The translations under genes were made by a program, and so were the position numbers. The notes below the pieces were generated by a model. It was not told the origin of the DNA and searched no databases. It saw only the letters and a program-made list of their open reading frames with translations. A stretch of 64,000 nucleotides of DNA from Taeniopygia guttata (Eukaryota; Chordata; Aves; Passeriformes; Estrildidae), in contig NC_133063.1 in assembly GCF_048771995.1 (NCBI RefSeq), positions 66,459,014 through 66,523,013 on the forward strand, written 5' to 3'. This document shows positions 26,701 to 36,216 of the stretch, in pieces. How positions within the stretch are numbered: position 1 is the stretch's first letter; the number at the start of each line of letters is the position of its first letter.

Positions 26701-27886
26701 TACTCTGGATATGAAAATAGCATAGTAATTAGTCAAGTTTGGTTCTTGACTTTTGCTGAGTGTTCTCTGCAGTTTGAAGAGAGAGAAGTGAGATTATCAC
26801 AGTACCAGTCACAGCCACAGCTTGCACTGAGGTCTTTGTTTCATCTGCTACTATTTGCGCTGTGGCTTTTTAGCCATTAGCTTTGTATCACTGGCAATAT
26901 TCCTCCCTTACCCTATACTTCATACTATTCTGACTTGACTCTTAGTTAAATCTGGAAACTTGCTGTAATTATACATAAACCTGCATATCATGGCAGGTAA
27001 CAGTAACATTCACCTCTAAACAGAATCTGAGTAGGGTTTTGTTTATTAGGAATAGGGCAGGATAGGATAGGATAGTTTTATGCCTCCTCAGAAGTTCAGG
27101 ATGAACAATGGCTTAAGCTCTGAGGACCTGACTCTCCAGGTGGCTTCAGAGGCAGTGTCTCAGTGACTTCAGCTGGTGGTCAAAACATGTGTTTCTGCTG
27201 ACCCTGCCTATGTATATGCTGTGTCACTATAATAAGCAGACACCAAATTCTGTGGAATAAGGATGGCATCTGTAGAATTTACTAATCATATTCTTTTTAC
27301 AGTTACACAAGTCTAAATGTATAATACCTGAGTTTTATTTTAAAGTTAGGTTGTTGTTTTTTTTTTTTTTAATTTTGTGTTGTTGCATATGGAATCACTA
27401 TACCAAAGGGAAGCTTCCTAATGGGATTAGTAGGCTTTTGTTCTCTGTGCAGCTTTTGACATTCCTTAGGTATTCTGTCTAGTAGCTCTTCCTGCTATGA
27501 TTCAGTACAGGAGAATGTTTCAAGCATGTGCATGTGTATGTATGTAATGAATCAGCTGGTCTAGGTTGGGGAAGGGTGAGAAAATTGGTCCTGGTTCATT
27601 TTCTTTCTCCAACTTACTTGCTTGCTGTATGGCTATGAAAGTTGGAGATCAGGTTTCCCAAGATAAACCTGCTCTTGGGCAACAAATTTAGACTATGTCA
27701 TTTATGAATCTCAGCTTACAAAAAAATAAATGCATACCAAAGGGAGATGTAATTCTCTGTCCACTCAGCTGTAAATGAAGGCTTTTTCTCCCCCATCCTA
27801 TAGTGAATAATAGACACTCTTCTTGATATGTAAAACTAATAATGATTTTGACTTTTATTTATTTTAAATTTTTTCTTTGCTTATAG
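23337..27886 (+). other. ENC1: ENC1 intron 1 (5' boundary tentative, 3' boundary strong)
   Basis: The 3' end is well supported: a T-rich tract (about 27853-27884) leads to TTATAG, with AG at 27885-27886, leaving a 12-nt leader before the ATG. The 5' end is a best guess: GTAAGT at 23337-23342 matches the donor consensus in its intronic part, though the exon side ends in CT rather than AG. Another candidate donor is GTAAGC at 23103. Within the intron I see ordinary AT-rich single-copy sequence, a T-run near 27356-27371, a short GGATA array near 27059-27074, and no recognisable exon or mobile element. A second non-coding 5' exon inside this interval cannot be excluded. Confidence 0.6.
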
Positions 27887-27898
27887 GTGTGAAAGAAA

Positions 27899-29668
27899 AT
27901 GTCGGTCAGCATGCATGAAAATCGCAAGTCTAGGGCCAGTACTGGCTCCATAAACATATATTTGTTCCACAAATCATCCTATGCTGATAGTGTCCTTACT
28001 CACCTGAACCTCCTGCGTCAGCAGCGTCTCTTTACAGATGTACTTCTCCATGCTGGAAACAGGTCGTTCCCCTGCCACAGAGCAGTTCTAGCTGCTTGTA
28101 GCCGCTATTTTGAAGCAATGTTCAGCGGAGGACTGAAAGAGAGCCAGGACAGTGAAGTCAACTTTCACAATTCTATTCACCCAGAAGTTCTGGAGCTTCT
28201 TCTGGACTATGCATATTCCTCCAGAGTTATCATCAATGAGGAAAATGCAGAGTCACTGCTGGAGGCTGGTGACATGCTGGAGTTCCAGGACATTAGGGAT
28301 GCTTGTGCAGAGTTTCTAGAGAAAAACCTTCATCCCACCAACTGTCTTGGTATGCTGCTGCTGTCAGATGCTCATCAGTGTACCAAGCTGTATGAGCTCT
28401 CTTGGAGGATGTGCCTTAGCAACTTCCAGAGTATCAGTAAAAGCGAAGACTTCCTCCAGCTGCCAAAAGACATGGTAGTGCAACTCCTTTCCAGTGAAGA
28501 ATTAGAAACTGAAGACGAGAGGCTGGTATATGAATCAGCTATCAACTGGGTCAACTATGACCTGAGTAAGCGTCACTGTTACCTGCCAGAGCTACTGCAG
28601 ACAGTGAGACTGGCCCTCCTGCCAGCCATATACCTTATGGAGAATGTGGCCATGGAAGAACTTATCACCAAGCAAAGGAAAAGCAAGGAGATTGTAGAAG
28701 AATCAATAAGATGCAAGTTGAAGATTTTACAGAATGATGGAGTGGTCACCAGCTTGTGTGCCAGACCCCGAAAAACCGGCCATTCACTTTTTCTTTTGGG
28801 TGGCCAAACCTTTATGTGTGACAAGCTGTATTTGGTAGACCAAAAGGCAAAGGAGATAATTCCAAAAGCTGACATTCCAAGCCCACGGAAAGAATTCAGT
28901 GCTTGTGCCATAGGCTGCAAAGTGTATATCACTGGGGGGCGAGGATCAGAGAATGGAGTCTCCAAAGATGTTTGGGTGTATGACACTCTTCATGAGGAGT
29001 GGTCGAAGGCTGCTCCCATGCTGGTAGCTAGGTTTGGCCATGGCTCTGCTGAACTTAAGCACTGTTTGTACGTAGTAGGAGGGCACACTGCAGCAACTGG
29101 TTGCCTTCCAGCTTCCCCTTCAGTATCCCTAAAGCAAGTAGAACAGTATGACCCTGTGACCAACAAATGGACCATGGTTGCCCCACTGCGAGAGGGAGTA
29201 AGCAATGCAGCTGTAGTCAGTGCAAAGCTGAAGCTGTTTGCTTTCGGTGGTACCAGTGTTAGCCATGACAAGCTGCCCAAAGTCCAGTGCTATGATCAGT
29301 GTGAAAACAGATGGACTGTACCAGCCACCTGCCCCCAGCCCTGGCGCTACACGGCTGCAGCTGTTCTGGGGAACCAGATTTTTATTATGGGTGGAGATAC
29401 TGAATTCTCTGCATGCTCTGCTTATAAATTTAACAGTGAGGCGTACCAGTGGACTAAGGTGGGAGATGTGACAGCAAAGCGAATGAGCTGCCATGCAGTG
29501 GCATCTGGAAACAAATTGTATGTGGTTGGAGGCTACTTTGGCATTCAGAGGTGCAAAACATTGGACTGCTATGATCCCACGTTAGATGTATGGAACAGCA
29601 TAACAACTGTGCCCTATTCATTAATTCCCACGGCATTTGTCAGCACATGGAAGCACCTCCCTTCCTAA
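27899..29668 (+). CDS. ENC1: Ectodermal-neural cortex protein 1 (BTB-BACK-Kelch), complete
   Basis: The frame is complete at 589 residues, the usual ENC1 length, and I recognise the sequence as near-identical to mammalian ENC1 throughout. The BTB domain covers about residues 45-115 (core FTDVLLHAGNRSFPCHRAVL), the BACK domain about 148-250, and six Kelch blades about 295-585, with Gly-Gly doublets at 301-302, 346-347, 394-395, 450-451, 498-499 and 544-545. In this family BTB-BACK mediates dimerisation and Cullin-3 binding, and the Kelch propeller binds substrate or actin. ENC1 is known as an actin-associated nuclear-matrix and cytoplasmic protein of the nervous system, linked to neuronal differentiation and NRF2 regulation. 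The start is the first ATG after a clear splice acceptor (AG at 27885-27886), with A at -3. No frameshift or internal stop is present, and there is no signal peptide or membrane segment. The single-exon frame could suggest a retrocopy, but flanking splice sites and an upstream CpG island argue for the native gene. Its paralogue KLHL25 (ENC2) is less likely because the match to ENC1 runs end to end. Confidence 0.98.
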   Translation: MSVSMHENRKSRASTGSINIYLFHKSSYADSVLTHLNLLRQQRLFTDVLLHAGNRSFPCHRAVLAACSRYFEAMFSGGLKESQDSEVNFHNSIHPEVLELLLDYAYSSRVIINEENAESLLEAGDMLEFQDIRDACAEFLEKNLHPTNCLGMLLLSDAHQCTKLYELSWRMCLSNFQSISKSEDFLQLPKDMVVQLLSSEELETEDERLVYESAINWVNYDLSKRHCYLPELLQTVRLALLPAIYLMENVAMEELITKQRKSKEIVEESIRCKLKILQNDGVVTSLCARPRKTGHSLFLLGGQTFMCDKLYLVDQKAKEIIPKADIPSPRKEFSACAIGCKVYITGGRGSENGVSKDVWVYDTLHEEWSKAAPMLVARFGHGSAELKHCLYVVGGHTAATGCLPASPSVSLKQVEQYDPVTNKWTMVAPLREGVSNAAVVSAKLKLFAFGGTSVSHDKLPKVQCYDQCENRWTVPATCPQPWRYTAAAVLGNQIFIMGGDTEFSACSAYKFNSEAYQWTKVGDVTAKRMSCHAVASGNKLYVVGGYFGIQRCKTLDCYDPTLDVWNSITTVPYSLIPTAFVSTWKHLPS

Positions 29669-29700
29669 TTGTGTATATGTTGGCAATTACAAGTTATCAG
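29669..29700 (+). other. ENC1: ENC1 3' UTR, part on the coding exon
   Basis: The TAA stop ends at 29668 and the next 32 nt run to TTATCAG at 29700, immediately followed by GTAAGA, a near-perfect splice donor (CAG|GTAAGA). If it is used, only 32 nt of 3' UTR remain on the coding exon. That is short of the roughly 50-55 nt beyond which a downstream exon junction normally triggers nonsense-mediated decay. Confidence 0.7.
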
Positions 29701-32700
29701 GTAAGAAATAACACCTTTGAATTTCAGTGTAATAATGCTTTTCAAAAAACTTTTCAGCAGCAGCTCTGTGGAGGGGTTAGTATATTTGATGCAATTTTAC
29801 ATCTGGATCACCTGAGACACATATGTTCAGGGGCTGTTGTAAGCCAGGCACCACATCTGTGACAACACCAGATCCTGCAAGTAGTTTACCACATATCGTG
29901 CACCCGCCTTTACAAGGCTTTTTCCTATATGATTTAGATGTAAAGCATTGAGCAAAAATAACATTTTTGACTTGTGTGGAAATGCAGGTAATCTTTTGAA
30001 AATTTACTCTGGCTCTTAAGTATCAAATGTTTGCTAAACAAAGGTTCCACTGCCATTTGTCTGATGATGGAGACTAGGTCACTCTGCATCCTGTAGCACT
30101 ACCTGAAAAAGATGCAGTAAATTCTGATCTGAAACTTGATAGTGAATTCACTTGAGTTTTCATGCAGACAGCCTTTAGAGAAAGCTGCTATCTTATGGTA
30201 GATGCTTTACAAGGAGTTCAGGCCTGATTTTCCATCTCAGCTAGACAGTGTGTTTGCATCTTCATGGACTAATGTTGCATTTTCTCCATTGTAACAGTTT
30301 AAAATACAGACTTTTCAAAATACTTATGCTTATATATGATGAACTAGATATAGTGTCAGGAAGATATGCAATTAATATTGCAGCCTGAAATAATTACTAG
30401 TCTATAGCACACACTGTTCCAAAACTATTTAATTATACATAATAGGCCAGGTTCTTACCAGATGCAACTTCAGCATTGTATCTTCTCACAGGCAAGTCTG
30501 AATTTGGTCTTGCTTGATGGGTTGTTGTGCATTTCTTACTTTTGGGAGTAAAGGAGAAGAGTTTTGCTCTTAATCTATGTATTTTGCAACAAACTTGGAA
30601 GACCTCCATTTGTATTGTGTTGCTTTTATTCGCCATTTCCTCCTTGTGGCTTTAATACAAAATCAGTTACTGCCAGCCAAATAAATATAGTGATGTCCTT
30701 GATCCTAAGTAATCAATGCCCTGTTAATGGTGGCTTCTTTTTGGATTTGAGCACTGTATATTGTACCCATGAATACAGGCCGCTTATAAGATAAAGGCAA
30801 ATAAATAGAGTTGCAATAATTAAACAAGCTATACATGTGTCTCTGGGTTACGTAAAAGTTCAGACTGTCTCCAACATATTGGAAGAAGAACTTGTGTGTA
30901 AAGACTTCTCTAGGTTCTTCTGTTTGGGATAGATCATTGGGGAGGTTTTTGGTGGTTTTTGCAGCAGTAGACTTTTATCTGACTCTTGCAGTAAATGCAA
31001 ACCCCAAAGGTCTTTGAAGCAGTGTAGATAGGGCAGAAAGTTACTCCTGTAGTTGTCTTTCGGTTGACTGGAGTTTTGATTGAGTAAAGAATACAAGGTT
31101 GGGCCCATGCAAAGCATGAGCTCAGCTTTGAAATCTACTGTGAAATTGGGCAGTGTTGTGCCATGATGCTCTGCTCTCAGGTGGTTGTTTGCCTTGAAAA
31201 CACTCTGCCCTCTGCCCATTTTGTTTTTCCAGACTTTTCTGTGGAAAGCAGGGCAAATCCTAGAGACTTAGCACGTCCTGGTTACTGGCAGTAATTGCTC
31301 TCCAACAGCAAATGGAAGCCCTCATTTCTGTGTGTCAGCTTCCTCCCTAGCTGGGAACTATATCTCAGTATCTTCAGTTAATTTGTGTTATTACTGGCTT
31401 TATGCAGTTCTCAGTGTTATCAGAACAGCAGTATTGACTGCCTGGACTCAGGTCTGTGCCAAGAAAAATATTGACTTACTCTTCTGAGTCTCACTTAATT
31501 GTTCTAGAGTTTACAGTGCATGAGGGAGTGTTTTATTTTGAAAAAGACTTCTCCGAATATAACGGTGCAAAAAGCTTTCCTTTACTCTGCAGTATCTTGT
31601 TAAAAGCCATTATTTTATCTTCACTAACACACCAGATATATGGCTTAACTAGCACACAGGATAACTGAATGTAGCTGTAGTCTGAAATCTCTCTGGTGCT
31701 GTGTGCTCATCCAGCAAGTAGGTTGTTTTTTTTCCTACTGACTCCTGCTGCTTTGTCAGTGGGTGGGAGGGCCAAAAAGGAAATTACTTGTGATTACTCT
31801 GCTTTCATGGTGTTGTATGGCCCCAGTCTGACAACTTTTAGGAAGACTTCAGTCTGCTTTGTCTTATTTCTAGAACTCGGGAGTTTTGGGTTGGGTTTTT
31901 TCCCCTCTGTTTTGAATTTATTTATAGCTTTTTTTTTTAAGTTCATCCCATGACAAGAAACACTGTTTCAACTTAAATGTTGATAGTCTGTTTTGATGGG
32001 AAGAATGTCATGCTATACTGAAGAATGCCTAGAAAAGACTAATCGACACTGAGTGGACCCTTTTTTAGGCATAAAAAAAAATAGCCCACGCTTGCAAAAA
32101 CACTGTGGACTGTTATGTAGGCTGAGTTGTTTCCTGTGAGTGTTCTCTGTTGTTCTTAGACATCACAGCCTGAGAGAGATGTGGTATGTTCAAAGGATCT
32201 ATCAGTGCACTAGAGCTCATTTGCATTGTAATGAAGTAGTATTTGCCTTCTAAAATTGTTCTAGCAGCGCTGTCAGAAATTATTGTGTTGAACTGATCAT
32301 GGTTTGGAAGCTGGAATTTTGATACAGCTCCACAGTGAAAAAACAAGCACAATCTCAGCATCCAGAGGCTGAGTTTCTCATTGAATAATTGATTTTATAA
32401 AGGACTCTAGGATGGATTTATTGATGGATAGTATATTGTTGTTTAAAAACAAATTAAGCAGAATTTTGCTTAAATGAAGAGTAGATGTATTTTAAGTAAG
32501 GGAATCCTATGGCTCTCTCTGTTAGTAAAATCAGTTCAGAATTTCTTAAGGTGAACAGAGGTATTGGGGCAAGACAACTTCAACGTCCCTTCTGCTTTGC
32601 TCCAACCAGGTTTATTTTGGCTTAGGTATAGAAAAAACTCTGCACTGAGTGTTCATGTGGATTTTTGTAAAAGAGGAGTTATAAAAGGTTGTATGCTTAA

Positions 32701-33126
32701 AACAAGTCCACAAACTTTTAAGATTTTTGGGGAACATAAAAATGTGGAAGTATGCAGGATACATAGTCTGTCACTTTGAAGTGTATCAGGCCACTTTGAT
32801 TTAGGTTTCAAGTGACTGAATTTATAACCAAACATTAGTCAGTCTTTTTGCAGTCAATAGGATGGTTTGCAGAGTAATGTTACTAGAATAATAAAGTCAT
32901 AATCTGACCCTAAATAATTATGTTCTTGACTTGTTTATGTATTAATAGTTGGGTATTACACAACAACCTTGAGGTTCAGGGTGGGCAGGGAAGCCCGTCA
33001 GCTGAGTTATCCTAAGCCTAGCTTTTAGATCGACATCTAACAAAAACCTTATGGTATATTGTTGCAGTAAAACCTTTTAAGTAATTTCTCTCTCTCCTTT
33101 CCTTCCACCTCTTCCCATGCTTTTAG
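29701..33126 (+). other. ENC1: Intron within the ENC1 3' UTR
   Basis: The donor CAG|GTAAGA is at 29701-29706. The acceptor at 33125-33126 follows a long pyrimidine tract (about 33088-33124, CTCTCTCTCCTTTCC and on) ending in TTTTAG. Both are strong, match each other in strand, and lie in order after the stop codon, giving an intron of 3426 nt. The intron also contains AATAAA at 30680-30685 and 30800-30805, the second followed by GT-rich sequence, so an unspliced, prematurely polyadenylated transcript is possible. No coding frame of interest and no recognised repeat was seen in it. Confidence 0.7.
30800..30805 (+). terminator. ENC1: Candidate intronic poly(A) signal (short ENC1 isoform)
   Basis: AATAAA is followed 25-45 nt later by a GT-rich run (TACATGTGTCTCTGGGTT), the arrangement expected of a working poly(A) site. 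A second AATAAA is 120 nt upstream at 30680-30685. Use of either would end a transcript that failed to splice the 3' UTR intron, with a 3' UTR of about 1.0-1.15 kb lacking the AU-rich element. Confidence 0.4.
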
Positions 33127-33827
33127 CTTACTCCTTTATTTGGAGAAGAGAATTGGAACCTCAGATCTGGAGAAGTTTTTATGAAGAAAAGTCATTCAGC
33201 GTTTCTTGGGTTTGAAGAAAATCATCTGCACCTTGTAAATTATCCAACCTAGACATGAAGGAATGGGAGAAGAAACTGCTGTCTTCAGTGCTTCAACACG
33301 TGGTTTAAATATGAATGGACAAACCTCTGATCTGGTCCTTGTGCTAGTAATTGTGGATTAATGCCCATGTTAATCAGTCCTTCAGACATGAAAAAAAACA
33401 GAGACAGAACTTCTCTTAACTGTGCACCACACATCACTTGATTTACATGGACCCCACTGTTTTTATGTGAAATTTGAAATGGTTGTCACCTCTCTGTGGT
33501 GGTTTGAAGTGTCAGTGCCAGCTGCAGAGGCAGAATGCCAAGTCTGAAACAGCAAGATGCTGCTGTGAATGAAGATGCAGCAGCATTGCTGCTGAACTCT
33601 GCTGACTGGAGTGTGCTTGCCTGTGGGCAGTGCCTACAGCACCTGTTACACCCTGTGTTGCATTGTCCTGTTTGCAGTAAGTGACCTTCTGCTTTATAAG
33701 GACCAGTCCAGTGGTGAAATGTTTTTGCAACAGTGGGGAGCAAACATTACATCCCTAAAATGCTCATTGTTCCTGTTCTTCCCTGTATTTATAATTCAGT
33801 CTGTCCTTTTCCTATTATGTTACTTGT

Positions 33828-33835
33828 TGTAGATA
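33828..33835 (+). promoter_or_regulatory. Pumilio response element (TGTAGATA) in ENC1 3' UTR
   Basis: An exact match to the UGUANAUA consensus on the sense strand, about 0.7 kb into the inferred terminal exon. One such 8-mer can occur by chance. Its position in a neuronal 3' UTR makes it worth noting. Confidence 0.35.
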
Positions 33836-34297
33836 TAGTTATTTATTGTTCAGTGGTTGCATGCTGAAACAATGCCTGCAATTGTCTTCATGTTGCAAGG
33901 GCTTGTGTGAATTGTATGTTTTGCACATATTGTGATTGTTGACTTGCTCTGCTGCACAAAGAAAGAAAACTATTGGGTAACAGTTGGAGGTGGAGGGAGC
34001 AGTGGCTTCCCAGTTGGAAATTGAAGGATTACAAGACAGGATTTTAAATTACACATGTACTAAAGGAAGAAGCCATGGAGGTCACTTTCTCAGGCCACCA
34101 GCTCCTCAGGTTGCATGTGGTGTGTCTTGTAGATGGTGTCCTTGCAACATTTCATTTGTTGGTCATGCCTTTCAATTTCTATCCTGGAAACAGCCAAAGT
34201 CTCTTGCAACACTCGCTTTGTGCAGCTTCCTGATTGCAACGCAAATACTGTGGAAGAGCTTCTGGATACCAAGCCCAGATGAAGTCATTGTACAAAA

Positions 34298-34314
34298 TTA
34301 TTTATTTATTTATT
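34298..34314 (+). promoter_or_regulatory. AU-rich element in ENC1 3' UTR
   Basis: Overlapping ATTTA pentamers (three ATTTATTTATTT-type repeats within a TTATTTATT nonamer context) lie inside the inferred terminal exon. Such class II-like elements are bound by ELAV/Hu, TTP/ZFP36 or AUF1 proteins and typically control mRNA stability. ELAV-like proteins are abundant in neurons, where ENC1 is expressed. That it acts in this gene is inference. Confidence 0.5.
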
Positions 34315-34687
34315 GGGTCAGAGGAGGGTTATCTACAATATAGCCACATTGTCCTGAAGGAGTGGAGAATGGTGATTCAAGAATAAAAACAAAAACAAAA
34401 ATGCCTCAACATAGGCTAATGATGAAGTCTTAAAAAAAAAAAAAAGAAGAGCAGCAATTTTGCACTGACTGGATTTCAGATCATCTGGGTGGCCAGATGT
34501 CAAAGACCCAAGTGCTCTACAAAAATTCTTATGGGGATAGAAAAGGAATTTCAAACCTCTTATCTTAAAAAAAAAAAAAAAGCCCTCAAACTCTGCTGCT
34601 TTTTATTTTTGTTATCCAGGTGTGTCTTTAATCACTTGGTTGCTCAGAAGCCTCAGAGAATCCTGAGAAACCAAACTTTGATTTTTA

Positions 34688-34693
34688 AATAAA
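34688..34693 (+). terminator. ENC1: Candidate poly(A) signal, proximal site of terminal exon
   Basis: AATAAA followed by a T-rich stretch (TTGTTTCTTATTATTCTG). It lies about 1.56 kb into the terminal 3' UTR exon, downstream of the AU-rich element. It may be used alternatively with the later signals. Confidence 0.35.
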
Positions 34694-35092
34694 ATTGTTT
34701 CTTATTATTCTGCTATTTGGATAGAGATGAAGCTACTCTTTTTCTTAGGAATTTCAGAAGCTTGTGTTTCACAGGTACTTTCTTTGCCAGATCCTGTAAT
34801 GAAGCTTGTATTGTATTGTGTTTTTTCTTAAATGTTTCTGGAGTCCACTTAAACTGGCATATTCATGGTGTGACATGGTTGGTGTGTGCTGTGGTATAAG
34901 TAAACAGCTGCATGTGTGCATGCAAAACAAAAATAGACACGTTTGTGATGCTTGCCTTTCTCGGTGTGAAAGTGATGTAGCTGTACTTGTGAAAGTTTTG
35001 TCATCTGAAAGTGTTTACATTGGTCACTGGAAGTTTCTCTTGCGCTGCCTTACATTGTTTTGCTGTTTAGAGTAGACTCTTTACATTTCAGA

Positions 35093-35098
35093 AATAAA
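35093..35098 (+). terminator. ENC1: Candidate poly(A) signal, middle site of terminal exon
   Basis: AATAAA followed by GGAGTTCTGTGAATAC, moderately GT-rich. It is about 1.97 kb into the inferred terminal exon. Confidence 0.35.
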
Positions 35099-36210
35099 GT
35101 ATTTGGAGTTCTGTGAATACTGAGAGAACATGGATTTAATAAGCAGTCATTTGCAGTTTTTAAAAGGGTGAGTTCCAGCTAGATGTGATAAAACTATAGT
35201 TCCACTGATGAAACTGATTCCTTGAAGTGGTAGACTAAAAAAGTATTTAAACCCACAGCCTCTCTACCCTTGTCCCCCCTTAGATGATGTTTAGCAATAG
35301 GAAAACAGATTAGAATAGGATCCTTTCTATATCCCTGTACCTGTGCAGGTTGCCCTGCTGAAGGAAACAGCCTTGAATTTTTGTTGGCTTTTCATTTTGT
35401 GGATCACTCTCGGGAGTGAAGGGAGCCATAAAATCAGACTTCCTCTGTTTTGCATGTCCTCTACCCAGGCACTAGCATTTACATAAGGTACCAGGAAGTA
35501 AAGAACTGGGTCTCCAGGGGCCCCAGTGTTTGAATAAGGACATGTAGCTTTGAGATGTGTGTTCTCTGTCAAGCTGATCAGAGTCCAGAGGTGAAGCTGC
35601 CTTGCATCTGACTATTTAGCTTATGAAATCTGTTTTGTAGCACAGCTACAAAAAGTGGGATGTTCAGCTTCCAAAAGTGGGATGAATTTTTTGCAGCTGT
35701 TTCCAAACTTGTGGTCTGCTTTCAAGTCCTCAATTAATTCCTGTGTGTAGGCCGAAGGAAACTGAAGGCAGGGTGGGCCTCTGGCTCTGCAGGGACTACA
35801 TGGGGCTCTCTTTCTATGAATTGTTGTGGGAATCCTGGCTGACTACTTGACCATTTTAGCCCTGCAAAACACCCCAGACTTAGAAGCAGTTCACAGCAGA
35901 GTGCACACAAAAACCCTGGCTAAGATGGGAAGGTTCCTCTTATTTTGCAGGCTGGTTACTGTAGAAACATGTAACAAAGGACAGCCTTCCTCTTCTGGTG
36001 TAATTGTGCAGCCCCTTTTCTGTATGTCTGACACCTGTCTGAAAAAGAGTGATTAGAACAGAATAATGTTCCCATTCCTGGCCATTGAAGATGTAGTTCA
36101 TGTGCTAAAAGAAAACTGCAAGTGAAGAAGTAAAATTGTCTGTGTTGTTTGCTACTGTGTCTTAAGATTTTGTAAAACTCACTTTTTTTTACAATGTGAA
36201 ACGGAAGGTC

Positions 36211-36216
36211 AATAAA
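36211..36216 (+). terminator. ENC1: Candidate distal poly(A) signal of ENC1
   Basis: AATAAA is followed within about 30 nt by a GT/T-rich element (AATGTTTATTTGAAGTGTT), a good signal-plus-downstream-element arrangement. Past it the sequence shows no further 3' UTR-like landmarks. It is the most likely distal end, but transcript data would be needed to confirm it. Confidence 0.5.

Noticed and set aside
28579..29494. Antisense frames of 96-135 codons inside ENC1
   Set aside because: They are shadows of the constrained ENC1 coding sequence, with no independent domain or promoter.
27899..29668. ENC1 as a processed retrocopy because its frame is intronless
   Set aside because: ENC1 normally has its whole frame in one exon. 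Here a splice acceptor precedes the ATG, a donor follows the stop, and there is no poly-A tail or flanking duplication.
29590..29862. Open frame overlapping the ENC1 stop region in another phase
   Set aside because: It overlaps the real coding end and runs over the splice donor into the intron, with no resemblance to a known protein.
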